Source: CAYPKG01 sp964411275
Lineage (GTDB): Bacteria; Bacillota; Clostridia; Christensenellales; CAG-138
Assembly: GCA_964411275.1 (NCBI GenBank)
Contig: CAYPKG010000002.1
Location: 52,522-116,521, forward strand
Direction of reading: 5' to 3'
Length of the DNA stretch: 64,000 bases
Shown here: positions 43,487 through 52,091 of the stretch, one piece after another
Layout: every line of letters begins with the position of its first letter
How positions within the stretch are numbered: the stretch's first letter is position 1
Made by a program: the position numbers and the translations under genes
Notes under the pieces: model-generated
Told to the model about the DNA's origin: nothing
The model's database searches: none
Seen by the model: only the letters and a program-made list of their open reading frames with translations

Positions 43487-45406
43487 ATGTTACAGGAGCA
43501 GGCCATCCAGGAAGAAAAACAGGTCGCTGAGAGTGCGCCGTTAAATAAAGAGGAAAAGCCACAAAAGAAAAAGCGCAAGATTAAAAAGCGCTGGTATGTT
43601 TTGGGCGCCATCGTGCTGGTCGTGGCCTTCTTGCTTATCCGCTGCACCAGCCAGATCAAGCAGGTAATCAACCAGCTTGCCTATTCGGATACCACCGTAC
43701 TTGCATCGGCGGACATTGAAAAATCCATCAGCGCCACCGGCCGGGTGGAAAGCGCCAGCACGGAAAACGTGTATTCCACCATGAGCTATACGGTGATGAA
43801 CGTCAACGTGGAAGTCGGCGACGTGGTGAGTGTTGGCGATGTGCTGTGCGAGCTGGATCCTGAAAACATCCAGAAGCAGATCAACGAAAAAGAGATTTCC
43901 ATGGATACCTCGAAAAAGACGTCCGGCCAGCAGGTGGAGACAGCCAAGGACAATTATGACAATTTTAAGGATGGCATCAACAGCGGTACCAATTCCAGCC
44001 TGATTTCCGCCAACTCCAGCGTGCAGAATGCCTATGACAACTGGCAAAAGGCTATGAAAGCGTACAACGATTATCGCAATACGCTGAACTGGGGCGAGAA
44101 CACCACTATTCTCAATCTTGAGACGGCAATGGACAACGCGGAGATGAATTTGAATACCGCGAGAAAAACGTATGAGGATGCCAAAACGGCCTATGAGGCC
44201 GCGAGCGGTCAAACGGCTATCGATCCTGGCGTGCTCGCTCCATTAGAGAGTGCAGTGTTAGCGGCGCAGGCCGAACGGGATACCGCACAGGCAGCTTATG
44301 ATGATGCGGTGACGAGAAGCGTAACCGACGCAACTGTTGACGTCTCATCGTATTTGACTGCCCTGAATGAGAAGCAACTGGCCCTTGACGCGGCAAATTT
44401 AGCCCTACAGCAGGCGCAGACAGCAGGGAATACAGCCAATATTGACGCGCTAAAAGGCGCAATGGAAAAGGCGAAAACAGCCTATGACACCGCCAGGCGC
44501 GCCTACGACAATGCGGAGGCCGCGTACCATGCCGGCGTGCGCAGCGCCAGCAGCGCCCTTGATGATTACGCCAGGAGCATTGAAACCACCCAGCGGGCGT
44601 ATGAAACCGCCCTGCAATCCCGCACGGCAGCGGAGGTTGCGGCGGACAACCAGCTGGAAGCCTATAAAAACAGCCTCAACACCGCAAAGATCAGCGCTGG
44701 AACCGACCTTGCCGACTATCAGCTGGAGGAAATGTACAAAACCCTGTCCGACGCCACCATCAAAGCCCCGGTTGCGGGCACCGTGACAGCGGTGTATGCC
44801 AAGGTGGGCGCAAGCGGCAGCGGGCTGCTGTTCGTCATTGAGGATACCGAAAGCCTTGTGGTTGAAACCTCCGTCAAGGGCTATGATGTAGGCACGGTAA
44901 AGACGGGGCTGCCTGTGACAATTAAGTCCGACGCCACCGGCAACGAGGTGTTTGACGGAAAAATTACGACCATTGCCCCCACCGCCAACAAAAACGCCCA
45001 GGGCAAAACCGACCTGACAGGGGAAGAGGAGTACGCCACAAAGGTGGAGGTGCTCTCCCAAGATACCGGGCTTCGCATCGGCATGAGCGTGCGCCTCAAC
45101 TATATCATCGAGCAGCAGTCCGGCGTGCTGGCCGTACCCTACGAAGCGGTCTATCAAAACGCGCTGGACGAGAACTGCGTGCTCATTGCGGTGGAGCAGG
45201 CGGACGGCAAATACCTCCTTACGGAAGTGAAGGTGGAGATGGGCATCGACAACGATCTCGACGTGGTGGTGTCCGGCGAGGGGATCGCCCCAGGCGTGCG
45301 GGTGGTCAACAATCCTTCCACATATGCCCCCGGCCAGGTTGTCACATTGAGCAATACCTCCACCGTCAGGCAGCAGATGGGCGGGTTTGCCGGGATGATG
45401 GGTTAG
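43487..45406 (+). CDS. Efflux adaptor (MacA/HlyD-like)
   Basis: 639 aa. Cytoplasmic basic tail, one helix (WYVLGAIVLVVAFLLIRC), a split lipoyl/biotinyl domain (GDVVSVGDVLCELDPENI; IKAPVAGTVTAVYAKVGASG), an unusually long Ala/Lys coiled-coil hairpin (about 130-400, rich in AQAERDTAQAAYDDA-like heptads), then beta-barrel and membrane-proximal domains. In a monoderm such an adaptor works without an outer membrane channel. First gene of a three-gene exporter. Confidence 0.92.
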   Translation: MLQEQAIQEEKQVAESAPLNKEEKPQKKKRKIKKRWYVLGAIVLVVAFLLIRCTSQIKQVINQLAYSDTTVLASADIEKSISATGRVESASTENVYSTMSYTVMNVNVEVGDVVSVGDVLCELDPENIQKQINEKEISMDTSKKTSGQQVETAKDNYDNFKDGINSGTNSSLISANSSVQNAYDNWQKAMKAYNDYRNTLNWGENTTILNLETAMDNAEMNLNTARKTYEDAKTAYEAASGQTAIDPGVLAPLESAVLAAQAERDTAQAAYDDAVTRSVTDATVDVSSYLTALNEKQLALDAANLALQQAQTAGNTANIDALKGAMEKAKTAYDTARRAYDNAEAAYHAGVRSASSALDDYARSIETTQRAYETALQSRTAAEVAADNQLEAYKNSLNTAKISAGTDLADYQLEEMYKTLSDATIKAPVAGTVTAVYAKVGASGSGLLFVIEDTESLVVETSVKGYDVGTVKTGLPVTIKSDATGNEVFDGKITTIAPTANKNAQGKTDLTGEEEYATKVEVLSQDTGLRIGMSVRLNYIIEQQSGVLAVPYEAVYQNALDENCVLIAVEQADGKYLLTEVKVEMGIDNDLDVVVSGEGIAPGVRVVNNPSTYAPGQVVTLSNTSTVRQQMGGFAGMMG

Positions 45407-45421
45407 GCTAAGGTGAACGCC

Positions 45422-46108
45422 ATGAATAAGCCCATCATTCAAATGAAAGAGATATATAAGCGGTTTTATATCGGCCAGCCCAACGAGCTGGAGATACTGC
45501 ACGGCATTGATCTTTCTGTAAAAGAGGGGGAGTTCGTGTCCATCGTGGGCGCGTCCGGCTCCGGCAAATCCACATTGATGAACCTCATCGGCGCATTGGA
45601 CCGGGCAACGGAGGGAAGTTATATTCTCGACGGTACCGTGATCGAGGAGGCGGAGGACGCTGAATTGTCCGCGATCCGAAACAAAAAGGTGGGGTTTGTA
45701 TTTCAAAATTTCAACCTTATCCCCCGCACGGACGCACTCAAAAATGTGGAGCTGCCCATGCTGTACGCAGGCTTGTCCCAGCGGGACCGTACCCGCCGGG
45801 CAAAAGAGCTTCTGGAGATGGTGGAAATGGATGACCGGATGCACCATCAGCCCAACGAGCTTTCCGGCGGCCAAAAGCAGCGCGTGGCCATCGCCAGGGC
45901 AATGGCAAACAATCCTGCGTTGATACTCGCGGATGAACCCACTGGCGCGCTTGACTCTAAAACCGGGCGGTTGGTGATGAATTTGTTTCACAACCTGCAT
46001 AAAGAGCAGGGGAAGACAATCGTGCTCATTACCCATAATAAGGAGCTTGCGGTGGAAACCCAACGGATGCTGACCATGCAGGACGGATATTTGGAGAACG
46101 CCATATGA
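45422..46108 (+). CDS. MacB-type ABC transporter ATPase
   Basis: 228 aa. Walker A GASGSGKSTLMN, Q loop FQNFNLIPR, signature LSGGQKQRVAIARA, Walker B LILADEPTGALD, H loop LITHNKE: LolD/MacB class. ATG 45422 is preferred to an in-frame GTG at 45413 because AAGGTG precedes it. ATGA overlap with the permease gene. Confidence 0.95.
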   Translation: MNKPIIQMKEIYKRFYIGQPNELEILHGIDLSVKEGEFVSIVGASGSGKSTLMNLIGALDRATEGSYILDGTVIEEAEDAELSAIRNKKVGFVFQNFNLIPRTDALKNVELPMLYAGLSQRDRTRRAKELLEMVEMDDRMHHQPNELSGGQKQRVAIARAMANNPALILADEPTGALDSKTGRLVMNLFHNLHKEQGKTIVLITHNKELAVETQRMLTMQDGYLENAI

Positions 46109-47367
46109 CATTATTAGAGAATATCCGAATAGCGTGGGAAGGGCTGAAGGCCAACAAGATGCGCGCGCTTTTGACGATGCTGGGCATCATCATTGGCATC
46201 GGCTCCGTCATCGGCATATTGACCGTGGGCGGCGGCATGTCCAGCACAATCACAGACGCCATGGGCTCTTTGGGCGCGACAAATATCATGGTCAGCCTGC
46301 AGATGAAAAGCGACGGCACCGGCGGCCGTACACGCAGCGTGAAGATTACGGAAAACGATCTGATCACAGATGACATGGTCGATAAGATGCGCGAGCGGTT
46401 CCCAGAGGCGGTAGCAGGGGTCAGCATCAGCGAAAGCGTGGGCGGCGGCCAGGCGAAGGAAGGCCATGATTACGCCAACGTGTCCATCACCGGGGTCAAC
46501 GCCGATTATGAGGGCGTCAACAACATCAGCATGGTCAGCGGCCGGTTCCTCAACGAGCAGGATATGGATGGAAAGCGCTCTACTGCGGTGGTATCGGATA
46601 AGCTGGTCAACAACATGTTTAGAGGGGATGCCAGGGCCGCCGTGGGCGAGGAGATTAAGGTTCGGGTGGGCACAGATATTTTCGCGTTCCGCATTGTGGG
46701 CGTGTACAAATATGAGCAGACCATGATGTCCTTCTCCTTTGCGGCGGAAAAGGACATCAGTACAAGCCTGTATATTCCTGTTTCCACCGCGAAAAAGCTG
46801 AACGGCTCCCCCAGCGGGTATCAGAACATCACGGTCATGGCCAGCGCCAGCGTGGATAGCTTGACGTTCGCCAGCCAGCTGTCGGATTTCTACAACCGGT
46901 ATTATGAAAACAACGCCAATTTCCGCATTATGACGATGAGTATGGAAAGCATCACGGAGCAGTTTAACACAATGATGAACAACGTAAACATCGCCCTCTC
47001 GGTGATCGCTGGGATTTCTTTGCTTGTGGGCGGCATCGGCGTGATGAACATCATGCTCGTCAGCGTGACGGAGCGCACTAGGGAGATCGGCACGAGAAAG
47101 GCGCTGGGCGCCACCAACGGGAATATTCGGGTGCAATTCGTGGTGGAAAGTACCATTGTATGCCTGATTGGCGGGGTGTTCGGTGTGATATTCGGCGGAA
47201 TATTAGGATATATCGGAAGCTCGCTTCTGGGGGTTCCGTCGGGGCCATCCCTATTTTCGATATTGCTTGCAGTGGGATTTTCCATGTTTATCGGCGTGTT
47301 TTTCGGCTATTATCCCGCCAATAAAGCCGCCATGCTGGATCCCATCGAGGCGCTGCGATACGAATAG
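46105..47367 (+). CDS. MacB-type ABC transporter permease
   Basis: 420 aa. N-terminal helix (MRALLTMLGIIIGIGSVIGIL), a large extracytoplasmic MacB domain (about 45-285), and three C-terminal helices with the FtsX segment (ERTREIGTRKALGATNGNIRVQF). Completes the adaptor-ATPase-permease mechanotransmission exporter; substrate could be a peptide, lipid or antibiotic. Confidence 0.95.
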   Translation: MTLLENIRIAWEGLKANKMRALLTMLGIIIGIGSVIGILTVGGGMSSTITDAMGSLGATNIMVSLQMKSDGTGGRTRSVKITENDLITDDMVDKMRERFPEAVAGVSISESVGGGQAKEGHDYANVSITGVNADYEGVNNISMVSGRFLNEQDMDGKRSTAVVSDKLVNNMFRGDARAAVGEEIKVRVGTDIFAFRIVGVYKYEQTMMSFSFAAEKDISTSLYIPVSTAKKLNGSPSGYQNITVMASASVDSLTFASQLSDFYNRYYENNANFRIMTMSMESITEQFNTMMNNVNIALSVIAGISLLVGGIGVMNIMLVSVTERTREIGTRKALGATNGNIRVQFVVESTIVCLIGGVFGVIFGGILGYIGSSLLGVPSGPSLFSILLAVGFSMFIGVFFGYYPANKAAMLDPIEALRYE

Positions 47368-47420
47368 TACGGCTAATTGCCGTTACCCTTTCGCCCTTGT
47401 TTGCAGCATCTCACAAATAA

Positions 47421-47480
47421 AAACCCCTGTCTATGATGGCTTCGCCACTGCTCGCGGCGGCTAATCCTTGACAGGGATTT
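47421..47480. terminator. Terminator between convergent genes
   Basis: AAACCCCTGTC (47421-47431) pairs with GACAGGGATTT (47470-47480). The enclosed bases contain a GGCTTCGCC/GGCGGC secondary hairpin. T-tracts on both strands. Confidence 0.7.
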
Positions 47481-47539
47481 TCCTATGCGGTCATGCCATT
47501 GAAAAATCTGCGAAGATAGTCTCTGGAAGTCAATCCGGC

Positions 47540-47878
47540 TTATATCTTTTTGTACTCGACTATTTTCAAAATCATGTCCAGCACAGCTTGCTGTTCTTTG
47601 AGTGGCAATGAATTTACCAGATCATAGCATTGAGCTGGTATTCCCGGTGTAGGGTCATTCTTAGGCACAAGCTTCTCGAAAAGCTCTTCATAAGATATTT
47701 CCAAACCAATCACAACCTTTTCAATGCTCTCTAACGTAGCGTTTTTCTCACCACGTTCCAGTTGTCCAATATATGTGTTGTGAAGCCCGCATTTGGCAGC
47801 CAATTCTTCTTGCGTGAGATTTATTTTGTTACGATGGTTCTTTATGCGTTCGCCTATTATTTTGCTGATATCACTCAT
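47540..47878 (-). CDS. XRE-family regulator
   Basis: 112 aa. HTH of the SinR-like type (IGERIKNHRNKINLTQEELAAKCGLHNTYIGQLERGEKNATLESIEKVVIGL), then a C-terminal region (LVNSLPLKEQQAVLDMILKIVEYKKI) similar to the short tail of clostridial Xre proteins. ATG 47878 follows GAGGTGG. AT-rich relative to neighbours. Target unknown. Confidence 0.86.
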   Translation of the reverse strand: MSDISKIIGERIKNHRNKINLTQEELAAKCGLHNTYIGQLERGEKNATLESIEKVVIGLEISYEELFEKLVPKNDPTPGIPAQCYDLVNSLPLKEQQAVLDMILKIVEYKKI

Positions 47879-47914
47879 TGTTACCACCTCAAATAAATTG
47901 TATTTGCATTCGTA

Positions 47915-48466
47915 TTAGTAATTCCCAAGCATTGTTTTCCACCAGGGTTTGTCCTGAAACAGGCGGCAGAACAGGACATACAGGCCGTAGCCCAGCCCAC
48001 TGCCCAGGGTATTCATGATAATGTCGTCGATATCCGCGGAGCGGCCGATAAAATATTGGATTGTTTCCACAACCACGATAAGGGCAGCGACGGAAATCAC
48101 CGTCTTGAACCACCTGCGAAACCGGGGAAACACCACCGGCAGCAGCAGTCCCATCGGCACGCCCATGAATACATTTAATATCAGCTGCTCAGCCATCCTG
48201 CGTGGGCCCATGGAATACGTCTCCTTTACCCAGGCAAAGGGCACGAGATTGATAAGCCGGTACGAAGGTGGAAGCTGCAGGCCCCCCGCGAGTAAAGTCG
48301 CGTACAACAGGCTTAGCGCCGTTCCGAGAAGCGCGAATATGGCAAGATGCCGCAAAAACGGGCGCTTGCCGTGTTTCTGCCTGAAAAAAAGGCAGCAGGG
48401 CAGATATAACGCAAGGGAAAACAGCAGTATGATGGGAAACACGATGATTACGTAATAAAATACCAC
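47915..48466 (-). CDS. VanZ-like family membrane protein
   Basis: 183 aa with five hydrophobic segments. VanZ landmarks: NLVPFAWVKETYSMG, LILNVFMGVPMGLLLPVVFPRF, ETIQYFIGRSADIDDIIMNTLGSGLGY. VanZ relatives reduce binding of some lipoglycopeptides, but most chromosomal copies have no known function. GTG start. Lies 37 bp upstream of the XRE gene on the same strand. Confidence 0.88.
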   Translation of the reverse strand: MVFYYVIIVFPIILLFSLALYLPCCLFFRQKHGKRPFLRHLAIFALLGTALSLLYATLLAGGLQLPPSYRLINLVPFAWVKETYSMGPRRMAEQLILNVFMGVPMGLLLPVVFPRFRRWFKTVISVAALIVVVETIQYFIGRSADIDDIIMNTLGSGLGYGLYVLFCRLFQDKPWWKTMLGNY

Positions 48467-48680
48467 TTTGACAAGCCTTTCTCAGCATTTCCCCTTCAAT
48501 GGATATTAGTATACCACAGAATAAAAAAAGCCGCATTTATATTTTGAAGCAGTAAATTCACAAAATTGCCCAATTGAGGAGAAGGGATTTTGGTGATACT
48601 TGTAGAAATAACATAGTAGCGCACATGGAATGGCCTTTTGGCCCAGCCAGCATAACAGCGCCGAAAAGGAGTTGAACTGC

Positions 48681-49220
48681 ATGCGTATTTCCATCACAGG
48701 AAAGAACATTGAAGTGTCCGACTATTTGAGAGAACTGGTGGACAAAAAAGTGGGCAAGCTGGAGCGGTATTTTAACAAGGATACCGAGGTTCAGGTGACC
48801 ATGGCAGTGGAGAGAAACAGGCACATCGTTGAGGTAACAATCCCCTATGACGGCGGCATTATCCGGGGCGAGGAAGTCACCGGCGATATGTACGCCTCCA
48901 TCGACAACGTATTGGACAAACTGGAAAAGCAGATTATCCGGCATCGCACGAAATTGGAAAAGGGCTTGAAATCCGGCGCGTTTAAGTATGACGAGCCGCT
49001 GTTTGGCGGCAGTTACGACGACGTTGAGGAGGAGGATGTTCCCCGCATTGTCCGGGTAAAAAGATTTTCTATCAAGCCCATGAGCGAGGAAGAAGCGATG
49101 CTTCAGCTGGAGCTCGTGGGACATTCCTTCTATGTGTTTGAAAATGCAAGCACCGGCGACATCAACGTGCTTTATGCCCGTAAGGACGGCAATTACGGCC
49201 TGATTGAGCCGGAGCGGTAA
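48681..49220 (+). CDS. hpf: Ribosome hibernation promoting factor, long form
   Basis: 179 aa. N-terminal RaiA/YfiA domain (MRISITGKNIEVSDYLRELVDKKVGKLERYF to about 100), linker, and C-terminal dimerisation domain (IVRVKRFSIKPMSEEEAMLQLELVGHSFYVFENA). Long HPF makes 100S ribosome dimers in stationary phase. ATG 48681 follows AAAAGGAG. Confidence 0.96.
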   Translation: MRISITGKNIEVSDYLRELVDKKVGKLERYFNKDTEVQVTMAVERNRHIVEVTIPYDGGIIRGEEVTGDMYASIDNVLDKLEKQIIRHRTKLEKGLKSGAFKYDEPLFGGSYDDVEEEDVPRIVRVKRFSIKPMSEEEAMLQLELVGHSFYVFENASTGDINVLYARKDGNYGLIEPER

Positions 49221-49248
49221 GCGCGAAACGGTTTCATAGAATATAATG

Positions 49249-49274
49249 CGGGGCCGCGTCAGCGGCCCCGTTTC
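49249..49274 (+). terminator. hpf terminator
   Basis: CGGGGCCGC (49249-49257) pairs with GCGGCCCCG (49262-49270), then TTTC. Confidence 0.8.
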
Positions 49275-49302
49275 GATTGTTTGAGGATATCCTTTGCGCA
49301 GC

Positions 49303-49334
49303 AAAACGCCCCGGAACCCAACGGCTCCGGGGCG
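49303..49334 (-). terminator. hydA terminator
   Basis: CGCCCCGGA (49307-49315) pairs with TCCGGGGCG (49326-49334); on the minus strand TTTT follows. Confidence 0.8.
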
Positions 49335-49347
49335 CATATTGCTTTGC

Positions 49348-51090
49348 TTATTTGTTGTAGTAACGATCCCTTGCGACATAGTGTGTATGCAGCAGCTCAT
49401 GGGATTTGTGGCCGCAGGGTTCGCCCAGGAATTCCTCGTATATCTTGGTGATGGAGGGATTCTTATGGGACTTGCGGATGACCATCGACTGATCCTCGTC
49501 ATAGGTGGCCTTGGCGCGGGCGGCTCTCGGGTCCACCACATACCGGGTGCGGGCGTCCACGATGGGCTGGCCGCCGCCGGTCACGCAGCCGCCGGGGCAG
49601 CCCATGATCTCTATGAAGTGATAGGTCTTTTCGCCGGATTTGATGGAGTCCAACAGCTTCGCCGCGTTGGCGGTGCCGTGAGCGATGGCAACGTTGACGT
49701 CCATGCCCGCAACGGATACGGTGGCCTCTTTAATGCCCTCAAGCCCGCGCACATCGTTATACTCGATGGCCGTGAGATCCTCGCCTGTGAGGATGTCCGC
49801 CACAGTGCGCAGCGCCGCTTCCATCACGCCGCCGGTTACGCCGAATATCACCGCCGCGCCGGTGGAGTCGCCCAGAATGCTGTCAAAGGACTCGTCGGGT
49901 AGGTTCACGAAATCGATACCCGCCTGCTTAATCATGTCGGCAAGCTCCCTGGTGGTCAGGTTCGCGTCCACGTCCCGATAGCTCTCCCGGCCAAACTCGG
50001 GGCGGATGACCTCGAACTTCTTCGCCGTGCAGGGCATGACGGAGACAACAAAAATGTTTTTCGGATCGATGCCGTTTTTCTGTGCGAAATAGGTCTTTGT
50101 GAGCGCGCCCTGCATCTGGTTCGGGCTCTTGCAGGTGGACAGGTTCGGGATAAACTCGGGATAAAAATGCTCGCAGAACTTGATCCAGCCTGGGCTGCAG
50201 GAGGTGATCATCGGGAGCACCCCGCCTTCCTTGATGCGGCCCAACAGCTCCGTGCCCTCTTCCATGATGGTAAGGTCAGCGGCGAAGTCTACGTCAAACA
50301 CCCGGTCAGCGCCCAGGCGGCGCATGGCGGCGGCAAGCTTGCCGGTGCTGCGGGTGCCGATGGGCAGGCCGAATTCCTCGCCGATGGCCACGCGCACGGC
50401 GGGGGCGGGCTGGAACACCACGAACTTGCTGTCGTCGGCCAGGGCGGCCCACACTTCTTCGGTGGAGTCCTTTTCAGTCAGCGCGCCGGTGGGGCAGGCC
50501 GCGATGCACTGGCCGCAATTGATGCAGGCCACGTCGTTTAAGCTCTTCTCGAAGATGGAGCCGACCTGGGTGTAAAAGCCACGGTTTTGCATGCCGATGG
50601 CGTATACGCCCTGGGTGTGCTCGCAGGCGGCCACGCAACGGCGGCAGAGGATGCATTTGTTGTTGTCACGGACGATGGAGGGGGAGAAATCGTCGATGGT
50701 TTTTTCAATGCGGGTTCCATCAAACTTGATGTCGGTGATGCCAAGCTCCTTGGAGAGTGCCTGCAGCTCGCAGTTCTGGCTGCGCTTGCAGGTGAGGCAC
50801 TGGCGGTCATGATCGGACAGGATCAGCTCCAGCACAGCGCGGCGGGCCTGGAGTACCTTGGGGGATGCGGTTTTTACTTCCAGCCCCTCGGATGCGGGCA
50901 GCACGCAGGAGGCTTGCAATTTGCCGGACCTCGCGTCCTCCACCAGGCACATACGGCAGGCGCCGATGTTGTTGATATCCTTGAGGTTGCATAGCGTGGG
51001 GATACGTATTCCTGCCGCTAGCGCCGCCTCCAATACGGTTGTGCCCTCGGCAACCTGAACGTCGCGGCCATCGATCTTCATGTTCATCAT
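49348..51090 (-). CDS. hydA: [FeFe] hydrogenase catalytic subunit
   Basis: 580 aa. Order: N-terminal 2Fe-2S domain (CNLKDINNIGACRMC), His-Cys cluster HDRQCLTCKRSQNC, two 4Fe-4S ferredoxin sites (CILCRRCVAAC; CINCGQCIAACP), then the H-cluster domain with L1 TSCSPGW, L2 MPCTAKK and L3 EIMGCPGGCVTGG, and a C-terminal small-subunit-like tail. Reduces protons or oxidises H2. It resembles the HydA of electron-bifurcating enzymes, but no hydB or hydC is in the window, so it is solitary here. Start chosen at 51090; 51087 and 51081 are also possible since the ribosome site is weak. Confidence 0.95.
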   Translation of the reverse strand: MMNMKIDGRDVQVAEGTTVLEAALAAGIRIPTLCNLKDINNIGACRMCLVEDARSGKLQASCVLPASEGLEVKTASPKVLQARRAVLELILSDHDRQCLTCKRSQNCELQALSKELGITDIKFDGTRIEKTIDDFSPSIVRDNNKCILCRRCVAACEHTQGVYAIGMQNRGFYTQVGSIFEKSLNDVACINCGQCIAACPTGALTEKDSTEEVWAALADDSKFVVFQPAPAVRVAIGEEFGLPIGTRSTGKLAAAMRRLGADRVFDVDFAADLTIMEEGTELLGRIKEGGVLPMITSCSPGWIKFCEHFYPEFIPNLSTCKSPNQMQGALTKTYFAQKNGIDPKNIFVVSVMPCTAKKFEVIRPEFGRESYRDVDANLTTRELADMIKQAGIDFVNLPDESFDSILGDSTGAAVIFGVTGGVMEAALRTVADILTGEDLTAIEYNDVRGLEGIKEATVSVAGMDVNVAIAHGTANAAKLLDSIKSGEKTYHFIEIMGCPGGCVTGGGQPIVDARTRYVVDPRAARAKATYDEDQSMVIRKSHKNPSITKIYEEFLGEPCGHKSHELLHTHYVARDRYYNK

Positions 51091-51173
51091 CGCGTGTCTC
51101 GTCCTTTCCTTAATGATATACTGCTGATTAGGGTTTGCTCCGAAGAGCATAAATAGACAATTCTCTATATAAA

Positions 51174-51280
51174 ATAATATCTATATGTCAGGAAAATGTC
51201 AAGCAATTGTTGTAATATACTTTATTACAAAAAAGTTTCATGAAAATTCATTTGTGTCTTACATTCGAGACGGATATAAT
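51174..51280. promoter_or_regulatory. Divergent hydA / ABC promoters with central palindrome
   Basis: hydA (minus): TTGACA (51197-51202), 17 bp, TATTAT (51174-51179). ABC operon (plus): TTGTGT (51252-51257), 17 bp, TATAAT (51275-51280). Between them TTGTAATA (51210-51217) is the exact inverse of TATTACAA (51223-51230), a likely regulator site of Rex-like or similar form. Confidence 0.7.
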
Positions 51281-51351
51281 GGTGTGAGTGAACAAAAGAC
51301 ATAGTTAAGGAAACGGAATTACCACAATGGTATGGATGGAGGGGTGCGGAT

Positions 51352-52068
51352 TTGGAAAAACACATAAACCGCCTGATCGATGTAAGAGATGTTAAGAAAA
51401 TATATAAAGTGGGGACGGTATCCATTCACGCGCTGCGTGGCGTCAGCTTCTCCCTCAACCGGGGGGATCTATGCTGTATTGTGGGGCGCTCAGGCTCTGG
51501 AAAGTCCACGCTTTTGAACGTTTTGGCAGGCCTGGAGGGGCCCACGTCTGGGGAAATTGTGGTGGCCAACCAGCATGTGGAGAGGATGACGCAAAGTGAG
51601 CTGATACTGTTTCGGCAGCAGCATGTAGGCTTTATATTTCAGTCCTTCAATCTGATGCCGTATTATACGGCGCTGGAAAACGTGGCGTTTCCTATGGTGT
51701 TTCGGGGCGTGCCCCGGGGAAAACGCAATAAGCTCGCCAGGGATATTCTCTGCGCGGTGGGCCTTGAAACCCATTTAAACCACAAGCCCATGCAGATGTC
51801 CGGCGGACAGCAGCAGCGCGTGGGCATCGCCCGGGCGCTGGTGAGCGACCCGGAGATCGTTTTTGCGGATGAGCCTACGGGCAACCTGGACTCCAAAACC
51901 TCGGACGAGGTGATGAACATGATCTGCAATATTGTAAGGGAAAGAAACAAAACACTTATTTTGGTAACGCATGACCCCAATATGGCTGCGTTTATGGATA
52001 AATCCATCCATATTCTGGATGGGCAGATCACGGATGTGGAAAACAACACCACCCTGTACGGGGCCTAA
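51352..52068 (+). CDS. ABC transporter ATPase (LolD/MacB class), second system
   Basis: 238 aa. Walker A GRSGSGKSTLLN, Q loop FQSFNLMP, signature MSGGQQQRVGIARA, Walker B IVFADEPTGNLD, H loop LVTHDPN. TTG start with GGAGGGG 7 nt upstream. First gene of a three-gene unit whose second gene encodes a surface protein in place of a typical adaptor. Confidence 0.94.
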   Translation: MEKHINRLIDVRDVKKIYKVGTVSIHALRGVSFSLNRGDLCCIVGRSGSGKSTLLNVLAGLEGPTSGEIVVANQHVERMTQSELILFRQQHVGFIFQSFNLMPYYTALENVAFPMVFRGVPRGKRNKLARDILCAVGLETHLNHKPMQMSGGQQQRVGIARALVSDPEIVFADEPTGNLDSKTSDEVMNMICNIVRERNKTLILVTHDPNMAAFMDKSIHILDGQITDVENNTTLYGA

Positions 52069-52091
52069 GGAAAAAGATGGAGGATGGTTCG

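Noticed and set aside
44450..46111. 553-aa minus-strand ORF
   Set aside because: Shadow of the adaptor and ATPase genes.
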